64,000 bases of DNA from the NCBI GenBank assembly GCA_947561715.1, contig OX387197.1, positions 4,221,001 to 4,285,000 on the forward strand. The letters run 5' to 3'. The DNA is from Ascidia mentula. Taxonomy: Eukaryota; Chordata; Ascidiacea; Phlebobranchia; Ascidiidae. The notes under the pieces are model-generated. The model was not told where the DNA came from. It worked only from the letters and a program-made list of their open reading frames with translations, and ran no database searches. Each line of letters opens with the position of its first letter. Position 1 is the stretch's first letter. This document shows, one piece after another, positions 36,225 to 64,000 of the stretch. The position numbers were made by a program, and so were the translations under genes.

Positions 36225-39147
36225 CTTGGTTGATCGCGATACCGCTTTAAACCTACACTCTGTGACGAAACAAAGCAGTCCGTACTAGTTAGGTCTATTT
36301 GATACATGCAAAGGAGACTTCCTCGCCCATATAAATAATATACGGATATTGAGGCATGATCAGCTATTTCAGAATACAGTAGCACTAACTTTTCCGCAGC
36401 GTGTTAAACTTAATTCCAGAACATTGATGTTTTCATTTTTTGTTTCAGTTTTTTTGTGTTTTTTATTTAATTGGCGGGTCTGTATCCATTCGGTTTATCC
36501 AATCATACCTCGCCTCTTTGTAAGTACCACACCACAAAGTTCTCCGTTAAAAATCCGATTTTTACCTTAAATAATATATTTTTTTTGTCCAGTTCCACAG
36601 ACCTTCAGACGCAAGTTCGGGCCCTTCGAATTTCCCTCCAATAACTTTCCAGCTTATACTATTGCGTTGAAAAACGTCAACCAAGGTTACATCGTTGCTG
36701 AAGAAAACTGCAAGTTCAACCTCATAACACCTGGTTTGACTGGTGTGGCCGGTTCCGTGTCATTTGAGGCAGCCGATAAACCAGGCTATTACTTGAGACA
36801 TCGCGGCTTTTTAATCTACCTGGATGTGTTCTTGGAGCAAAGCTTGTACAAGAACGACGCCACATTCTACCCACGAAACAACAAATATTTCACGGTTGTA
36901 TTATTGAGAAAGGGAATTGGTGATGAAATGTGTATCCAACTATTTCTTTGCACTGCAGAGATATGCAGCATTCGAGTCGGTCAACTTTGCCAATCACTTC
37001 ATGAGGCATCAGGGCTACAGGTTAAAGATATCCCAGGAGGACAACACTGAGTTGATGCACAAAGATGCGAGCTTTATGTTGCGACAATGTAAGTTCAGAG
37101 TGGGGCATGGATCTAAATATAGGATGAAATAATGCGGTTCAATCAAGCACAAAATATTTTATTAAAAATTTTTCGGCATAAACCGTTTATTTGTATGTAA
37201 AGTCTTATTATTCGTCAATTTCCTTGCTAAAAGTCGTAAAGGTGTTCCAGGTATAAATTATCCATTTATCCTTCGTTGCCGTCTCAATTTTAAACACTCA
37301 ATACTAGCATTTATTTTTCCACAAAGGTTTCCCCGTCGAGCCCGTTCAGTTCGACTACGGACCTTTTCTCCTTAAGTCTCAGAACTTCCCAGCTTATTCC
37401 ATCGGCATCCAGAACGGCAACCAGGCTTATATCGTGAATGGTAACACGCTCTCCTTCCGGATGTTGAAACCTGGTCTGTGCGGAAAAGCTGGCACCGTCT
37501 CCTTCCAATCTTCGGCGTCACCAAACAAGTTCCTTTTGCCAACCGGGTACCTACTCAACCTTGACGAATACCAGAATACGGAAGTTTTTAAGTTGGGGGC
37601 TTGTTTTTTTCTGCATCCTGATCTTTACTTCGATGTAAGTAATAAAAGTAATAAGAGTAATAATTAAAACTGCTTAGCAGATGCTAAAGTGGCTTATGAT
37701 CTAGGACGCATTCATTAAACTGTTGCCTGTGTGTTTATTGGCACGGAGGACGAAAGATTACGCACAGCATAACCTTTGTCACATATTGGCTAGTTTAATT
37801 TGCCGTTAAACACTCCCCGCCTGCGTCGGCTCTGCTAGGCGATATTTTTAAAGCAGCTTTTTTATCTAAACCCATGTTCTATTTGGCAAACTCTCACTAA
37901 AATCCTGGGCTTGATAAACCACCGGTTAGATCGAACTTATATTTTTGTGCAGGGATATTTCGTGTTCGAGTCCGTGCTGTTCCCTCTTCATTACATACGT
38001 CATCAAAACTCTAGAATAAAGTTGCACGTTTCAGACAACAGTAACTTGTTTAGGAGGGACGCCAGTTTCTCTCCCCACTAAAGAGACCCTTTGAAGACGG
38101 TTTGTTCTTCTTTTGGACCCAATATGTGTCTTACTTTAATTCCTGTTGGTTAAAAATCTGTTTTCATAGATTCGACACCATTTGGTTTTTCACCTTTTTA
38201 AAAAAGTAATGTAAATAATACAGATAATACCCTGCAGTGACGTACGCGTTATTAAGGCTCGTGCGTTTCGGTTATTTTTCGTTTTAATGTTGGCAAAACG
38301 ATTAATCTTGTTCTTTTCAGGAAGGCTGATCAAACTGCTGGACAACTTGCGTTGTATTTTTGTACATAGTCTTATATCCAACGTCATTACCATATACCAA
38401 TAAAAGCAAAAGCAATGATGTCCCCATGATGACTCTACGATGTACAGAGTTTTAGCTATTTCAGTCGTTTTGTTTGAGGGGAAGTTTACAGCAAGTGGAA
38501 TTAGAAACATTTTAAGTCGCCAAACATGTAAAAACCATGCCTTGATCGCCACAAAGCGCTTAACGTGTGTTCGGTCCTTGTTTTCATATGAGATACAGAG
38601 GTTAAATCCATACACCGACAATGAAGTAAAGAAATGCATTAAAGCGACAAAGTGACGGCACGCCCGTCGGGAATTATATTATTCGGACAATTGATAACTG
38701 TTTGAATCGTAAAAGTATTTACATTGCTTTGTTGTTTTATTTCTTTCATAAAAAGGACGACCACTTTTATAGCATGACAATAATTCGAGATTCCAAACAT
38801 TTTTCCCATTAACGGGTTATTGCCAGACTATGTTATATTTATCTAACTCCATACCATTCTTGATTATCATTTGCTCTATAAAGCATGTTGTGTAGTCAAA
38901 AATCTGATATTTCTACGCACATGGTTGCACGCTATCCGTTTTTTTCACCCATGTTTCACCATTTTTGCAGTTACATTGTTTGTTTTGGAAACATGTTCAA
39001 AGGTCGTGGAGCGGTGTTGCACGATATAATCGACTATGGGCAAGATTTAACAAAAATTGATCTTTTCATTAGCAACTGGATAGCGTGCAACCAGGTTCCG
39101 ATCATATAACAGTATTGTAGTTAAAGCCAGATTATGCGGGTTAATGT
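36225..39147 (+). repeat. Segmental duplicate of 14966-17790
   Basis: From the intron before AbfB module 3 to well past the polyadenylation site, this block copies 14966-17790 with only scattered substitutions and an extra stretch of about 100 bases near 38750-38890. Introns are as similar as exons, so the duplication is recent or homogenised. Confidence 0.85.
36593..38081 (+). pseudogene. Headless AbfB gene copy, modules 3 and 4 only
   Basis: Exons 36593-36894, 36959-37088, 37327-37634 and 37953-38081 match exons 6-9 of the gene at 12628-16809, with all frames, splice sites and the stop kept. The signal peptide and the first two modules are absent, because the duplicated block begins inside the preceding intron and abuts the first-exon array. 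Without an upstream exon it is a truncated copy. Because the frames are open, it could be expressed if a first exon were borrowed, and the first exons in the neighbouring array point the wrong way for that. The 3' polyadenylation signal is retained (38399-38404). Confidence 0.75.
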
Positions 39148-40566
39148 TTAGTGGCAAGAAACAGGGTTCACAGCGTCAAGGAACTTTCGAGCTTAACTCT
39201 AAGTATACTTGTATATGGGAGTGAAATCACAGATACGCGTGATCACATGATTCTCGAAACATGTTTCGACACGATGATAGGTCAGAAAGTCAAAGACATA
39301 AAAACTACTCTAATTATAAAAATACCATTTTATGCACAGAAGAATTTATGGTTGTAACCTTCCTCAGTTTTTAAACTGAAAACCACGCGTCCTCGTAAAA
39401 TACGAATGGAAAGGACCGCGCGACATTGTGAATATTTGAAGAACCGTTTTTGGTCATTGTTCTTTGCTTACACAACCTGCTTCCAAACAATTCAACAAAA
39501 TAATATATATTCAGAATGTCTTTTACAATGTTTTTGTCCAAACAAGGGAAAAAAGAGAGTTTTTGTGCCCGACATAAATCAACAAAGGTATGGCGTTGGG
39601 GAATTTGTTGGATCAAAGGTTCTGTGATAAATTTAATGCAACATTTTTAACATTTTTCTTGCCTCATTAAACTGAAGTAGCGGGAAAGTTTTGTTGAAAA
39701 TACATTCATTGAACAGTTTGTCGTAAAATGAAAAGCCCAAGGCCCAATATCACTTACAAAAAAAAGGCAAAAAAGCATGTGTCATTCTTAACGAATGCGT
39801 TTTCTATTATTAAAGAGGACGCATATTTGTCATCGAACACATTGCATTCAACTTGGTAACGCAGGTAATATTTGCAAAGCGATTAACGAGTGTTTTCAGG
39901 CAAGAGGAATAGCTTTTAACCCCGGTTATAAAATTTTTAACACAGGTTCAGACGGGATCGGTCGCATTGTTTTGCTCCTCGCGGTTCGTTTACACAGTGT
40001 CTGCCATTACCTGTTAACGAGAATCAATTACAACAAGCCCGAACTGTTGACACGCTAAAAAAATACTCGCTTTTTTGTGAAAGATACAAAACAACAAAGC
40101 ACTGTAAATATTTTACGATTTTAGTTCAAAAGTTAACAATTGTTCAGGCAATTGCGTGCCATCAAATTCCACTTTCTAATTCCACTTGCTGTAAACTTCC
40201 CCTCAAACAAAACGACTGAAATAGCTAAAACTCTGTACTTTATAAGTTCATCATGAGAATATCTTTACATTTGCTTTTATTGGTTGGATATGAGACTATG
40301 TACAAAACATACAACGCAAGTTGTCCAGCAGTTGATCAGCCATCCTGAAAGAATATAAGATTAATCGTTTTGCCAACATGAAAATGAAAAATAACCGAAA
40401 CGCACGAGCCTCAATAATGTATTATTATTTTTATTTGCATTCCTTTTTTCGAAAAGTAAAAGATTAAATGATGTCGAATCTATGAAAACAGATTTTTAAT
40501 CATCACAATGTAAAGCAAGTCATGTATTGAATCCTAAACAAGAACAAACCATCTCAAAAGGTCTGC

Positions 40567-40794
40567 TCAATAGGAAGAGAAACCGGCATCCTGCTTGAAA
40601 AAGTTACTGTTGTTTGAAACGTGCAACTTTATTCTGTAGCCTTGATGACGTATGTAGTGTAGAAGGAACGACTGGAAGATTTTGGTGACCTTAAAAAAAC
40701 AGCTTTTGGTGCCCCTAAGATTAAAAGGATACGGTGCCAGGTTTTCCGCACAGATAAGGTTTCAACATACGGAAGAAGAGCGTGTTACCTTTCA
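40567..40794 (-). pseudogene. AbfB pseudogene, fused ends of the last two exons
   Basis: Minus strand matches the middle of AbfB exon 8 (RMLKP, LCGK, GTVSF) and then, without the intron, exon 9 (HYIRHQGYRIKLHVSNNSNF) to its stop. A stop codon follows GTVSF, and the second half of exon 8, the intron and the start of exon 9 are deleted. It is a broken, older copy lying in the left arm of the palindrome. Confidence 0.75.
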
Positions 40795-40980
40795 CCTTTC
40801 GAAAAGAGTAATATAAGTGATAGGCCTACATATGTTACACTAAGCGGCGTGTTTGCGATATGTCTCAAGCGTTTTGTTTGTTTTTTATTTCAATGTTATC
40901 GAAACAAGGTTCACAGGCTTCGCAGCCAAGCTGGATCAGCCACTTTACCCGACAAGTCAGAGCGAGATCTGAAAAATCAA

Positions 40981-41054
40981 GCTCCCGGTGAGGTTTGAAC
41001 TCACGACCCTGGGCTAACCAGGCCCAACGCTCTACCAACTGAGCTATTCAGTGG
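40981..41054 (-). tRNA. tRNA-like sequence (anticodon GGT), probably pseudo or SINE head
   Basis: The minus strand has a canonical A box (TAGCTCAGTTGG), a perfect 5-bp anticodon stem TGGGC/GCCCA around CTGGTTA (anticodon GGT, Thr), and a perfect 5-bp T stem with TTCAAAC. The acceptor arms pair poorly, so it is likely a tRNA pseudogene or a SINE head and not a working tRNA. Confidence 0.55.
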
Positions 41055-41740
41055 CTTCACGGGGTATATTGTGGCTAAGGTACACTGGTGCGCAAGCGCA
41101 CAACTTGTCAGGCTTACCGAAAATTTATCAAAACAATTAATTCTATTTTGCAGGCAGTCGGACCAATTGAACAACTTGCATCGTATCTTTTTTGTATTTT
41201 CATATATCCAACGCCATGTTTGTCACGTACGATAGCAATAAAAGCATAAGTAAAGATATGCTCATGATGACCTTTCTGATGTGCAAAGCGTTCGCAGTCA
41301 TTTTCTTTGAAGAGCCATACAGGTGCTACTTAGAATATTACCAGTCGCTAAACCCGCATGTAACAGGTTTGATTTGTCACTAAATGTGTGTTCAGTCATT
41401 GTGAACATATGGCATACAGCCCTAGGACAAATCTTTAAATTGTCTGAATAATTTGACTAAAATTGTGTAAATATTCACACTGCTTTGTTGCTTCATTGCT
41501 AGCACAAAAACGGCGGCCACATTTCGGACTTGTTATAGTTGATTCTCGTTAAAAGTTAATGGCAGACACTGTGTAAATGAACCGCGTGGACAGAACAATG
41601 CGACCGATCTCGTCTGAACCTGCGTTGAGATTTTATAATGGGAGTTTTAAGCAATTCTTGCTCCCTGGGACACTCGTTAACCGTCTGCAAATATTACCAA
41701 TATTATATGAGATTATTTGTCATTTGTACTTAAGTTTTTC

Positions 41741-41783
41741 TGATATATACGTTTCGCCTACAATTCGGCATCGTCATTGTCGC
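41741..41783 (-). ncRNA. Hammerhead-like remnant, family 2
   Basis: Minus strand reads ATGACGA, stem II TGCC/GGC, GAAAC. The core is changed and stem I is not clear. It is recognisable only by comparison with 10673-10728 and 55418-55460. Confidence 0.35.
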
Positions 41784-42149
41784 TTATTCGAATAAAATCC
41801 GCATTTGATTATAATTGAATAAGTGATACTGACTTAGGTTTCGCTAATACAACTTTTTAAAATATAAAATACCCAGTCTTTGTCGCCCATAAGACTGTGC
41901 GGAGATTCGTATACACGTTTTAAGAGTTCTATTTGTGCTGGGCAATACGTTTGATGACTTTTTTCTGTTGGGAGAATATTATCATGGACCCCAACACATA
42001 CCTAGCTCTACCTGTGTTGATTTAGGTCTATCACAAAAACTCGACTTTGCACATGTTTGGACAAAAACCTCATAAACGACCTAAATTGACATTTCGTTGA
42101 ATTGTTTGAAAGCAGGCTGTGTAACTAAGCAATGAACAATGACCAAGCA

Positions 42150-42162
42150 GGGGGGGGGGGGG
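42150..42162 (+). repeat. Poly-G run of 13
   Basis: An uninterrupted G13 homopolymer in AT-rich DNA, likely variable in length. Confidence 0.8.
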
Positions 42163-43099
42163 CAATATTATCGTCACATCGCCGTTTCAGAAACGGTATT
42201 TCAGAAGAAAAATCATCTGACAATGCTACTCATTCTTGCCAATCCCGATATGGCAAAATAACACAACAAAAACAATATTAACCATCAATGAAGTGTGTGG
42301 GGAAGTATTTTTTTTTCTGTTTTCCAGGGAAGGGCCCCTCTCTGCGGATGCCCATGACAATGACCGATCAGTTCTAAAACGATTGTTCAAATATTTACGT
42401 CGCGCGGTCCTTTCCATTCCTATTTTACGAGGACGCGTTGTTTTCGCTTTAGAAAAAATTGAGGAAGGTTACAGACATGAAATGTAATCTAATATATTTT
42501 TTTTATTTAGAATGGTTTTTATATCTTTAAGCATGATATAGCATCGTGTTGCAGCAGTTTTTCCGATTAAGTTCGGCTATGCGAAACTGTGATTTCATTC
42601 ACATACAAGAAAGGTTAAAGTTAAGCTCGGATGTGCCTTGAAGTTGTGACTAAGAAATTATTTAAGGAATTTGATTCTCACATGCAAAAAACGTGTATCA
42701 GAAAATTGTTTCATAATCGTTTTAAAGGTCATGCTGAAGCTGCCCCAATTCGGAACGTTTGTGACAATTTTTAAACCAGAAATCAATTCGTCAAACTTTC
42801 AGATTAAATAGAAACCATCCGCTCTCCCCATGCACGTAACCCTACACCAATCTTTCCGTTTTGGAAAAAAAAATCTTTCCGTAATGGAAAACCCCGTACA
42901 TTTTTCCAGTCGTCTTTGAATATCATGCCTTTGTTCTCGGTCGTTGCACCACTTTCTTTGGCGCTTTTGTTTGCTTTGGAAACCTATTAAATGGTCGTAG
43001 GACCGGTGTTTGACCATAGAATCTACTATTGGCCATTCGTGAAGGTTCAACTACTTTGTGTCTTTGCACCTATACTGTATTTGATAGAGTTCGTCGAAG

Positions 43100-58922
<15,823 letters not shown>

Positions 58923-60994
58923 AGATGATTGTGGTGTAATAGCAGTTCCCTTTTTTACAAATGTAAAATTAAACTAATTGGGAAAAATTGATTGAAATTT
59001 GATTTTTCTTTGTTAACAGCACGTTTTTCTGGAAAATAGTTTTATCATATTTGAATTGATCTGTGTGTTGATACAATTTGTATTCGCTTGGTCGAACAAC
59101 CAACATAAAATGTTAGGCCACGCCACCACAAGTGAACCATATCCTATGTTTACAGTGAAATATAATTACATACTTTATCTCATCAAAGTCTGCACATATC
59201 CTGCTTTTGTAATCTGCGTTTATACAACATATTGGCAATAAACTATTTGTAATTCCTAAGCAAAAAAGTATGTGGTCTAACCAGTTGGAATACGTGGGCT
59301 ATAGTTTCTGTACCATGTGCTAATTTGCACTGTATGATATATTGCAAAGCACCAGAGAAGAACCACTGTGAGGCACTCACCTGAAAAACGGTCCCACAAA
59401 ATTTACATATTTAAGATTGACTTATTAGAAAATTGATCTGAACCCAATTTGTCCACTCTTTTTTTATCGTTGTTTAATTTCACGAGGAAAAGGCATCCGC
59501 AGATATAACAGAATTGGTATCGAGTACAACTGATTGAAGGGAAAAAATATTTTGAGCCTTAAAAAGCAGACTGTCGTTGATATCAGTAGCATATTATTTA
59601 ATACTCTGTGGTAGACGTCCTTGTGGTGGTGCTGCGCTTTTGCCGCCACAATCACAAACATGTTGGACGCCAGTAGTTCAGTTCCATTACTCCTGTCCTG
59701 TCCGGTTTGTTTTTGTATATATGTGTAAAACGGAATTTGATATGGCATATCCCGTAAGGCTTTTGGGAATTTGTATTCTGCTGTCTTTTAGATGTGGAAT
59801 TTGTGGCACGCCTCTACAATATATATAATGTCACCTCTGCACAGAACGTTGTAGTACCGATAACAGTGGACGATTCTGAATTTTCAGTGCTTCATAGTGG
59901 TGACGTCACACAAACTCATATCCGGTCGTACAAAATGTGGGGGCCGATTTGGAAAGGAGAAAAGCGCGGCCCATACTTCGTCAAACCGGTGAACTGTGGC
60001 CGGTTTCGCCAATATTGCAAGACACTTTTTTAAATGAGTGATAGTTAATACTGGTAGAACAAAAGGTGTTGTAAATTGCATTGCGCGTGGTAGCAACAGC
60101 AGCATAACATATGATAATACTATGATTTGGAAACCATTAACCATCACAGCAAACATCGAATACAAAAATCCCGGAGGAGACAGAGGCGTAATTTATGTTA
60201 GTGGCGCCATGGATAATTTAGGAAAAGAATGGTATCGCAGAGAAAATTACTTTGCTTTGGGGAGCCACAGACACATTAGTATCCAAAAATACGCTATAAA
60301 TGATTCAATTTCCGCTTTAAAATATTGTTTATTGTTTTGCTGCGGGACACTGTACTCCACTCGTATCCGGATGGGCGCCTACGTTTAAACCGAATTCACG
60401 TAAAATGCAAACCGCATGTATGTGGCTTTATCAGCATATTCGTTACAGCTTGTTGGTAATGTTTAGTGATGCCGGTAAGGGAATAGGTAGTTGTACAGAT
60501 GAAAGCTAACTTGGAATATGAGTCTAATTAAACGTACAAAAATTAAATTGTTTGAAGGTTTGGTTTTGCTCACGTCGAACAAAGTTAGAACAAGCCTCGT
60601 ACAAAATCTAATCTAACAGGACGTAACACCATCAGAAAAATATCGTGGAACTTGCATGTTTTCATATTTTGCAACGTATTTTGCAGAGGTAAATTTCGCG
60701 ACTATTCTCAAAAAAATCCTAATGATACAGCGTTTGGTGCAGTTGTAATTTTGGCAAAGTAAGGAATTGAGAAAAGCAACGGTTTTAAGTTGAACAGTGC
60801 TAGAGAGTCGTAATAGCTATATCCTAAAAAGGTTGAAGTCGAACTTATAATGAGTTATAATCAGGGTTTGCCATACCATCATTGTTTTTTCTAACGAGCT
60901 TGTTCATTTTAAACGGTTTGTCCGTATTAGTGACTGGTTGTTCTTACTTTTAGGCTGTTTTGGCCACAACTGTTTGTGTTATCGGTTTATAACA
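58923..60994. other. Intergenic region, right end of the inverted duplication
   Basis: Contains the AATAAA at 59237-59242 for the polyserase gene. Most of the rest is the inverted counterpart of 18.9-20.8 kb with small insertions and deletions. Open frames at 59577-59828, 59884-60165 and 60038-60388 are partly shared with the left arm but change mainly at amino-acid-altering positions, so I do not call a gene. Confidence 0.6.
59237..59242 (+). terminator. Likely polyadenylation signal of the polyserase gene
   Basis: AATAAA 315 bases after the stop, conserved in the left paralogue at 20506-20511. Confidence 0.55.
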
Positions 60995-63773
60995 ATGGTA
61001 TGGTGCGTGTTGCTAGCTCTTATATTATACATCATATTAGGCGTGATCGTTGGTTACATTTGGCATCTATCTTGGGTAAGTTTTTATTAATTTTTATTTC
61101 AAACACTCACTAATAACTGTTGTTTCTTTCACATGTTACGGGAGCCAGAATCCTTTTCCAGGTACGTGGCTAAGTTTTCTTGTTTGTGCAGGGAAGACGA
61201 AATTTTATAACTTTATTTCTATTCTGTTACAGGATCGTGCAGCCAGCCACCGGACGCAGCAAACGCCTTCTGCTCACATCGATTCTCCTACCCCAGTGGT
61301 TCGCAGATCTCGTGTTTCTGTAATGACGGCCTCAGTTCGTCACGAATCGTGAAAGCGTATTGTGTAAAAGGAAAGTGGAGCAAATATGATTCTCTGTGTG
61401 AAAAAGGTACGTTTTATATACGTACGTTTTATATGTTTGCCTTCAATTGAAAATACAACGCAATGCAGCATGTCTCAAATTAAGTTGGGGACATAAAAAC
61501 ATGGCCATTGCTTGTGTATATTACGTATATGCCAAGTAACACCCTTTAGTGCAAATGGATTAATTTCCGGAATTGTTGCCTCACTATACGCAGGAAAACA
61601 CCACACAGATTAGTCTGCAAGATTTTGTTCGTGGGTGCTCTTTTCAAGGAAACGTTGCGTAGTTAAGCTAATAAAACAATCACATACGCGTATACGCTCA
61701 TGCACATATTCTAACGCAGTCATATTATTATATAAACTGACATGCTTAGGTCTGGCGCATGGCAACCCTTTCCTAAATCGTCCATAATGCGTCCCAAGAA
61801 TGTCGTACCTTTGCCTTGTGCATGGACATCAGACCAAGGTAGGGTCAACGTGCAAGTATATTCACCATAGGACGTCATGAAACGTAATTAGGAATAAATA
61901 TGGTCGAGAAGGTCCATGATCTACTGGGCCAACACGAAAATAATATTGTTTATGTTGCTTCTATTATCATCGTTTTGCAAAGCGAAAAATTCTGCAGAAT
62001 AAATTTGTTTGAGGTAAAAATGAATTTTTCCCAACATCGCTGACGTAAGTTCGCGTGTTTACGTTTTATAAACCAAAATAAGTTTCTTTTGGGTTGTAAC
62101 CAGCACCCCTTCCCGTGGAGAGATTATCTGGCTGGTTTTCACTGCAAAACATATTCATTGATGAGTAGCAGATATTTTTGATTGTGTCACTTTACGATTT
62201 GAATCTTGGAAATTAGTCATAAATCTGTTTGACGATATTTCAAATCAACTATTTGTTTGTCAAAAACGGCCAAGTTGTCAAAAACGGCCAAGCTGAGTGA
62301 GATTTAGTTAATACGTGAATAAATTAAATAAATTCTCCATTTTTTATTTGGGACAGCCGTTGAATTCCTACCAGAGCGGCAAGAATTCTGCATCATCGTT
62401 CCGGCATACTTTTTGATCAAAGCAAATTTTTTTTGTAATAGGCTGGAATAAGCTAGCCTGCTTATTTCCCAATACATTTAGGCTAAAAGTGTGATTTTAT
62501 ATTCCTAGTTTTGACATTTTCCAGTATGTGTTATTGTATTTTTAGACAATAACGATTTCCTTTGTGGAATTTCATCTTGAAACTGATACTAAATGTAAAC
62601 CCGACAAACTCTTCATTTACGATGGTCCAGTACTGGTAAGTATATTTTCACATGGTCATCTTTAAAACAAACCGGTGAAAGTTTGAAGAAACCACACAAA
62701 AATACAGTCTAACTTTTCCGCGAAATTCACAACACGAGAATTTTGTGCTTTGTTGTAAAGATGATTGCTTTGTTTTGAAGTATACGAGTCGAAGTTACTG
62801 CGGAACGGAACGCCCTCGTGATTTTGTAGCCCATCATTCTTCTGTAACTCTGAAGTTTGTTACCGACAATAGCATCCAAACAAAAGGATTCTCAATCAAA
62901 TGGACGACAAGTGGTTTGTATACATAATGCTATAGCACGTAATAATTAAGTCTTATAACACAAAAGTGGTTAATTGGGATGTTTGGTAATGTAAAGATGT
63001 TTTTTTTAACCACGTCGGGATTCAGTACCAGGATACCATGGTCACGAATTACGATCAGGTTCTCCTCTATGCACATGGGTCGCTTAACCGATGGTGCGTG
63101 TTTTCCTCCCTCGTTTAAAGGCATTTTCAAGTAACGGCTTAAATAAATTTCTGCAATACGCCGGGTCATTCACAGGTCCACATCTTCCTGTGGTTAGTGG
63201 TGCACTATTTTCGACGGATTGGTCACTTAAAAACCTCATTTTCACGTGCTTTCGCGACCTTAATCTCGCCTTATCACGTGCTACAAATGGCGCGTCAAAG
63301 TAAGGTGCGTTAACCGCATACGTAACAATTCAGAAGCCAAGGTTCTTGATTATTGTCCAATCAAGGGTTTGGGAAAAAATATTGTTCGAAATACAAATTG
63401 TGTTTAGATCGCTGTCCCAATAACCAGTTTCAATGCTGGGATGGAGTTTGCATTCCTCCCAGTCAACACTGTGACGGCAAAGCACAATGTGTGGATCAAA
63501 GCGACGAAATAGAATGCGGTGAAAGATAAATAGTAGTTGTATTTATTGTTTAGTTAACAGTTTTGAATAACAGACCAAATAATTTATGAATGAATGCTAT
63601 TGTTTATCATCCAGAAATGTTTCTTTTTGTCTAGCATGTTATTACTACACACATGGTAATCTATTATGCATGTTCTGCACCTGCTATGGGTGACACTTTT
63701 TTGGGTTTAAGCTTTAAAGAGTTCAAACTTCGGTGAGTGCGGAAAGCCTGGGGTCGCTCCACAGTTTCTATGG
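60995..63773 (+). CDS. Sushi-CUB-LDLa protein, 5' part, runs off the window
   Basis: Exons: 60995-61075 (MVWCVLLALILYIILGVIVG, a signal peptide or type II anchor), 61149-61161 (13-base micro-exon), 61233-61406 (a Cys-rich sushi/CCP-like domain beginning CSQPPDAAN), 62546-62635 and 62781-62913 (second and third parts of a CUB), 63408-63518 (LDLa, SDEIEC) and 63712-63773 (linker to a protease, CGKPGVAPQFLW). The linker is the same exon that precedes every S1 domain here, so a trypsin domain is expected just beyond 64000. The exon for the first part of the CUB, which should lie in 61407-62545 with phases 1 and 0, was not found. It is either too diverged to recognise or lost. Without the 13-base micro-exon, phases would not match. 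Confidence 0.7.
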
Positions 63774-64000
63774 GTGAGTTGCTGTGTAATAAATTGTCCA
63801 TTGGGAAAGTCAATCCTACATATTCTGCCATTATATTTTTGTACAAAACATTGAATTCCTGAGAGGTTTAGTACAAAGTTTAGTACAAACACTTAGTTTA
63901 CTAAAGAATGCCACTACTATGCGTTTACAAAATTTAAACATAACTCCCAAGCTCTTGTTCAATGAAAATTTTAAGCAGTTTGATTCGATGTGAGCACTGA

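Larger units (their letters stand above)
39350..42480. repeat. Decayed palindrome between the protease arms
   Basis: Sequence at 39350-39460 recurs inverted at 42355-42475; 39940-40060 inverted at 41520-41640; 40070-40130 inverted at 41455-41515; and 40240-40360 inverted at 41190-41290. The arms therefore fold about a centre near 40.8 kb. Much of each arm is old AbfB 3'-flank sequence. The match is clear but far from perfect, so the structure is older than the duplicate at 36225-39147. The centre holds a tRNA-like sequence. Confidence 0.7.

Noticed and set aside
40981-41054. Functional tRNA-Thr
   Set aside because: A and B boxes and two arms are good, but the acceptor stem has several mismatches.

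Overview
The window looks like genomic DNA of an ascidian tunicate, most likely Ciona. It is AT-rich, has compact multi-exon genes with introns of about 60-600 bp, carries an ordinary metazoan FAM50A gene, and has lineage-expanded secreted CUB/LDLa/trypsin genes. Exons were read by hand from splice sites and reading-frame phase. No transcript evidence was available.

Layout. 1-5249: no gene I can name. 5250-6006 (minus): the first four exons of a PDZ protein of ARHGAP21/23 type, divergent from 6926-9690 (plus), a complete 10-exon FAM50A. 12628-16809 (plus): a secreted protein of four tandem AbfB-type beta-trefoil modules. 20839-31324 (minus): a complete CUB-LDLa-trypsin gene ending in a Thr-rich stalk and hydrophobic tail; its last intron holds an antisense L1/Tx1-like LINE and a TTAA-flanked MITE. 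30216-36220: a tandem array of six copies of that gene's signal-peptide first exon. 36225-39147: a duplicated 3' half of the AbfB gene. 39350-42480: a decayed palindrome with an AbfB pseudogene and a tRNA-like sequence. 43100-58922 (plus): a 41-exon paralogue that reads in phase as one polyserase-like protein of about 1621 residues with three complete trypsin-fold domains. 60995 to the right edge (plus): the start of a further sushi-CUB-LDLa gene.

The two protease genes are arms of a large inverted duplication (about 18.9-29.8 kb against 43.9-61.0 kb). Inside the right arm a second, near-identical direct duplication (about 44.6-47.8 against 51.2-54.5 kb) created the second catalytic unit and a hybrid CUB domain.

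The most unusual signal is a set of hammerhead-ribozyme-like folds in repeats. One family lies in sense orientation in intron 1 of the protease genes and in the first-exon array, mostly with a decayed core. A second family sits in both arms of a 965-bp fold-back insertion (17-bp target-site duplication) in the polyserase gene, with the core motifs intact.

By architecture the proteases and the AbfB protein act outside the cell or at its surface, but nothing here shows that they work together.
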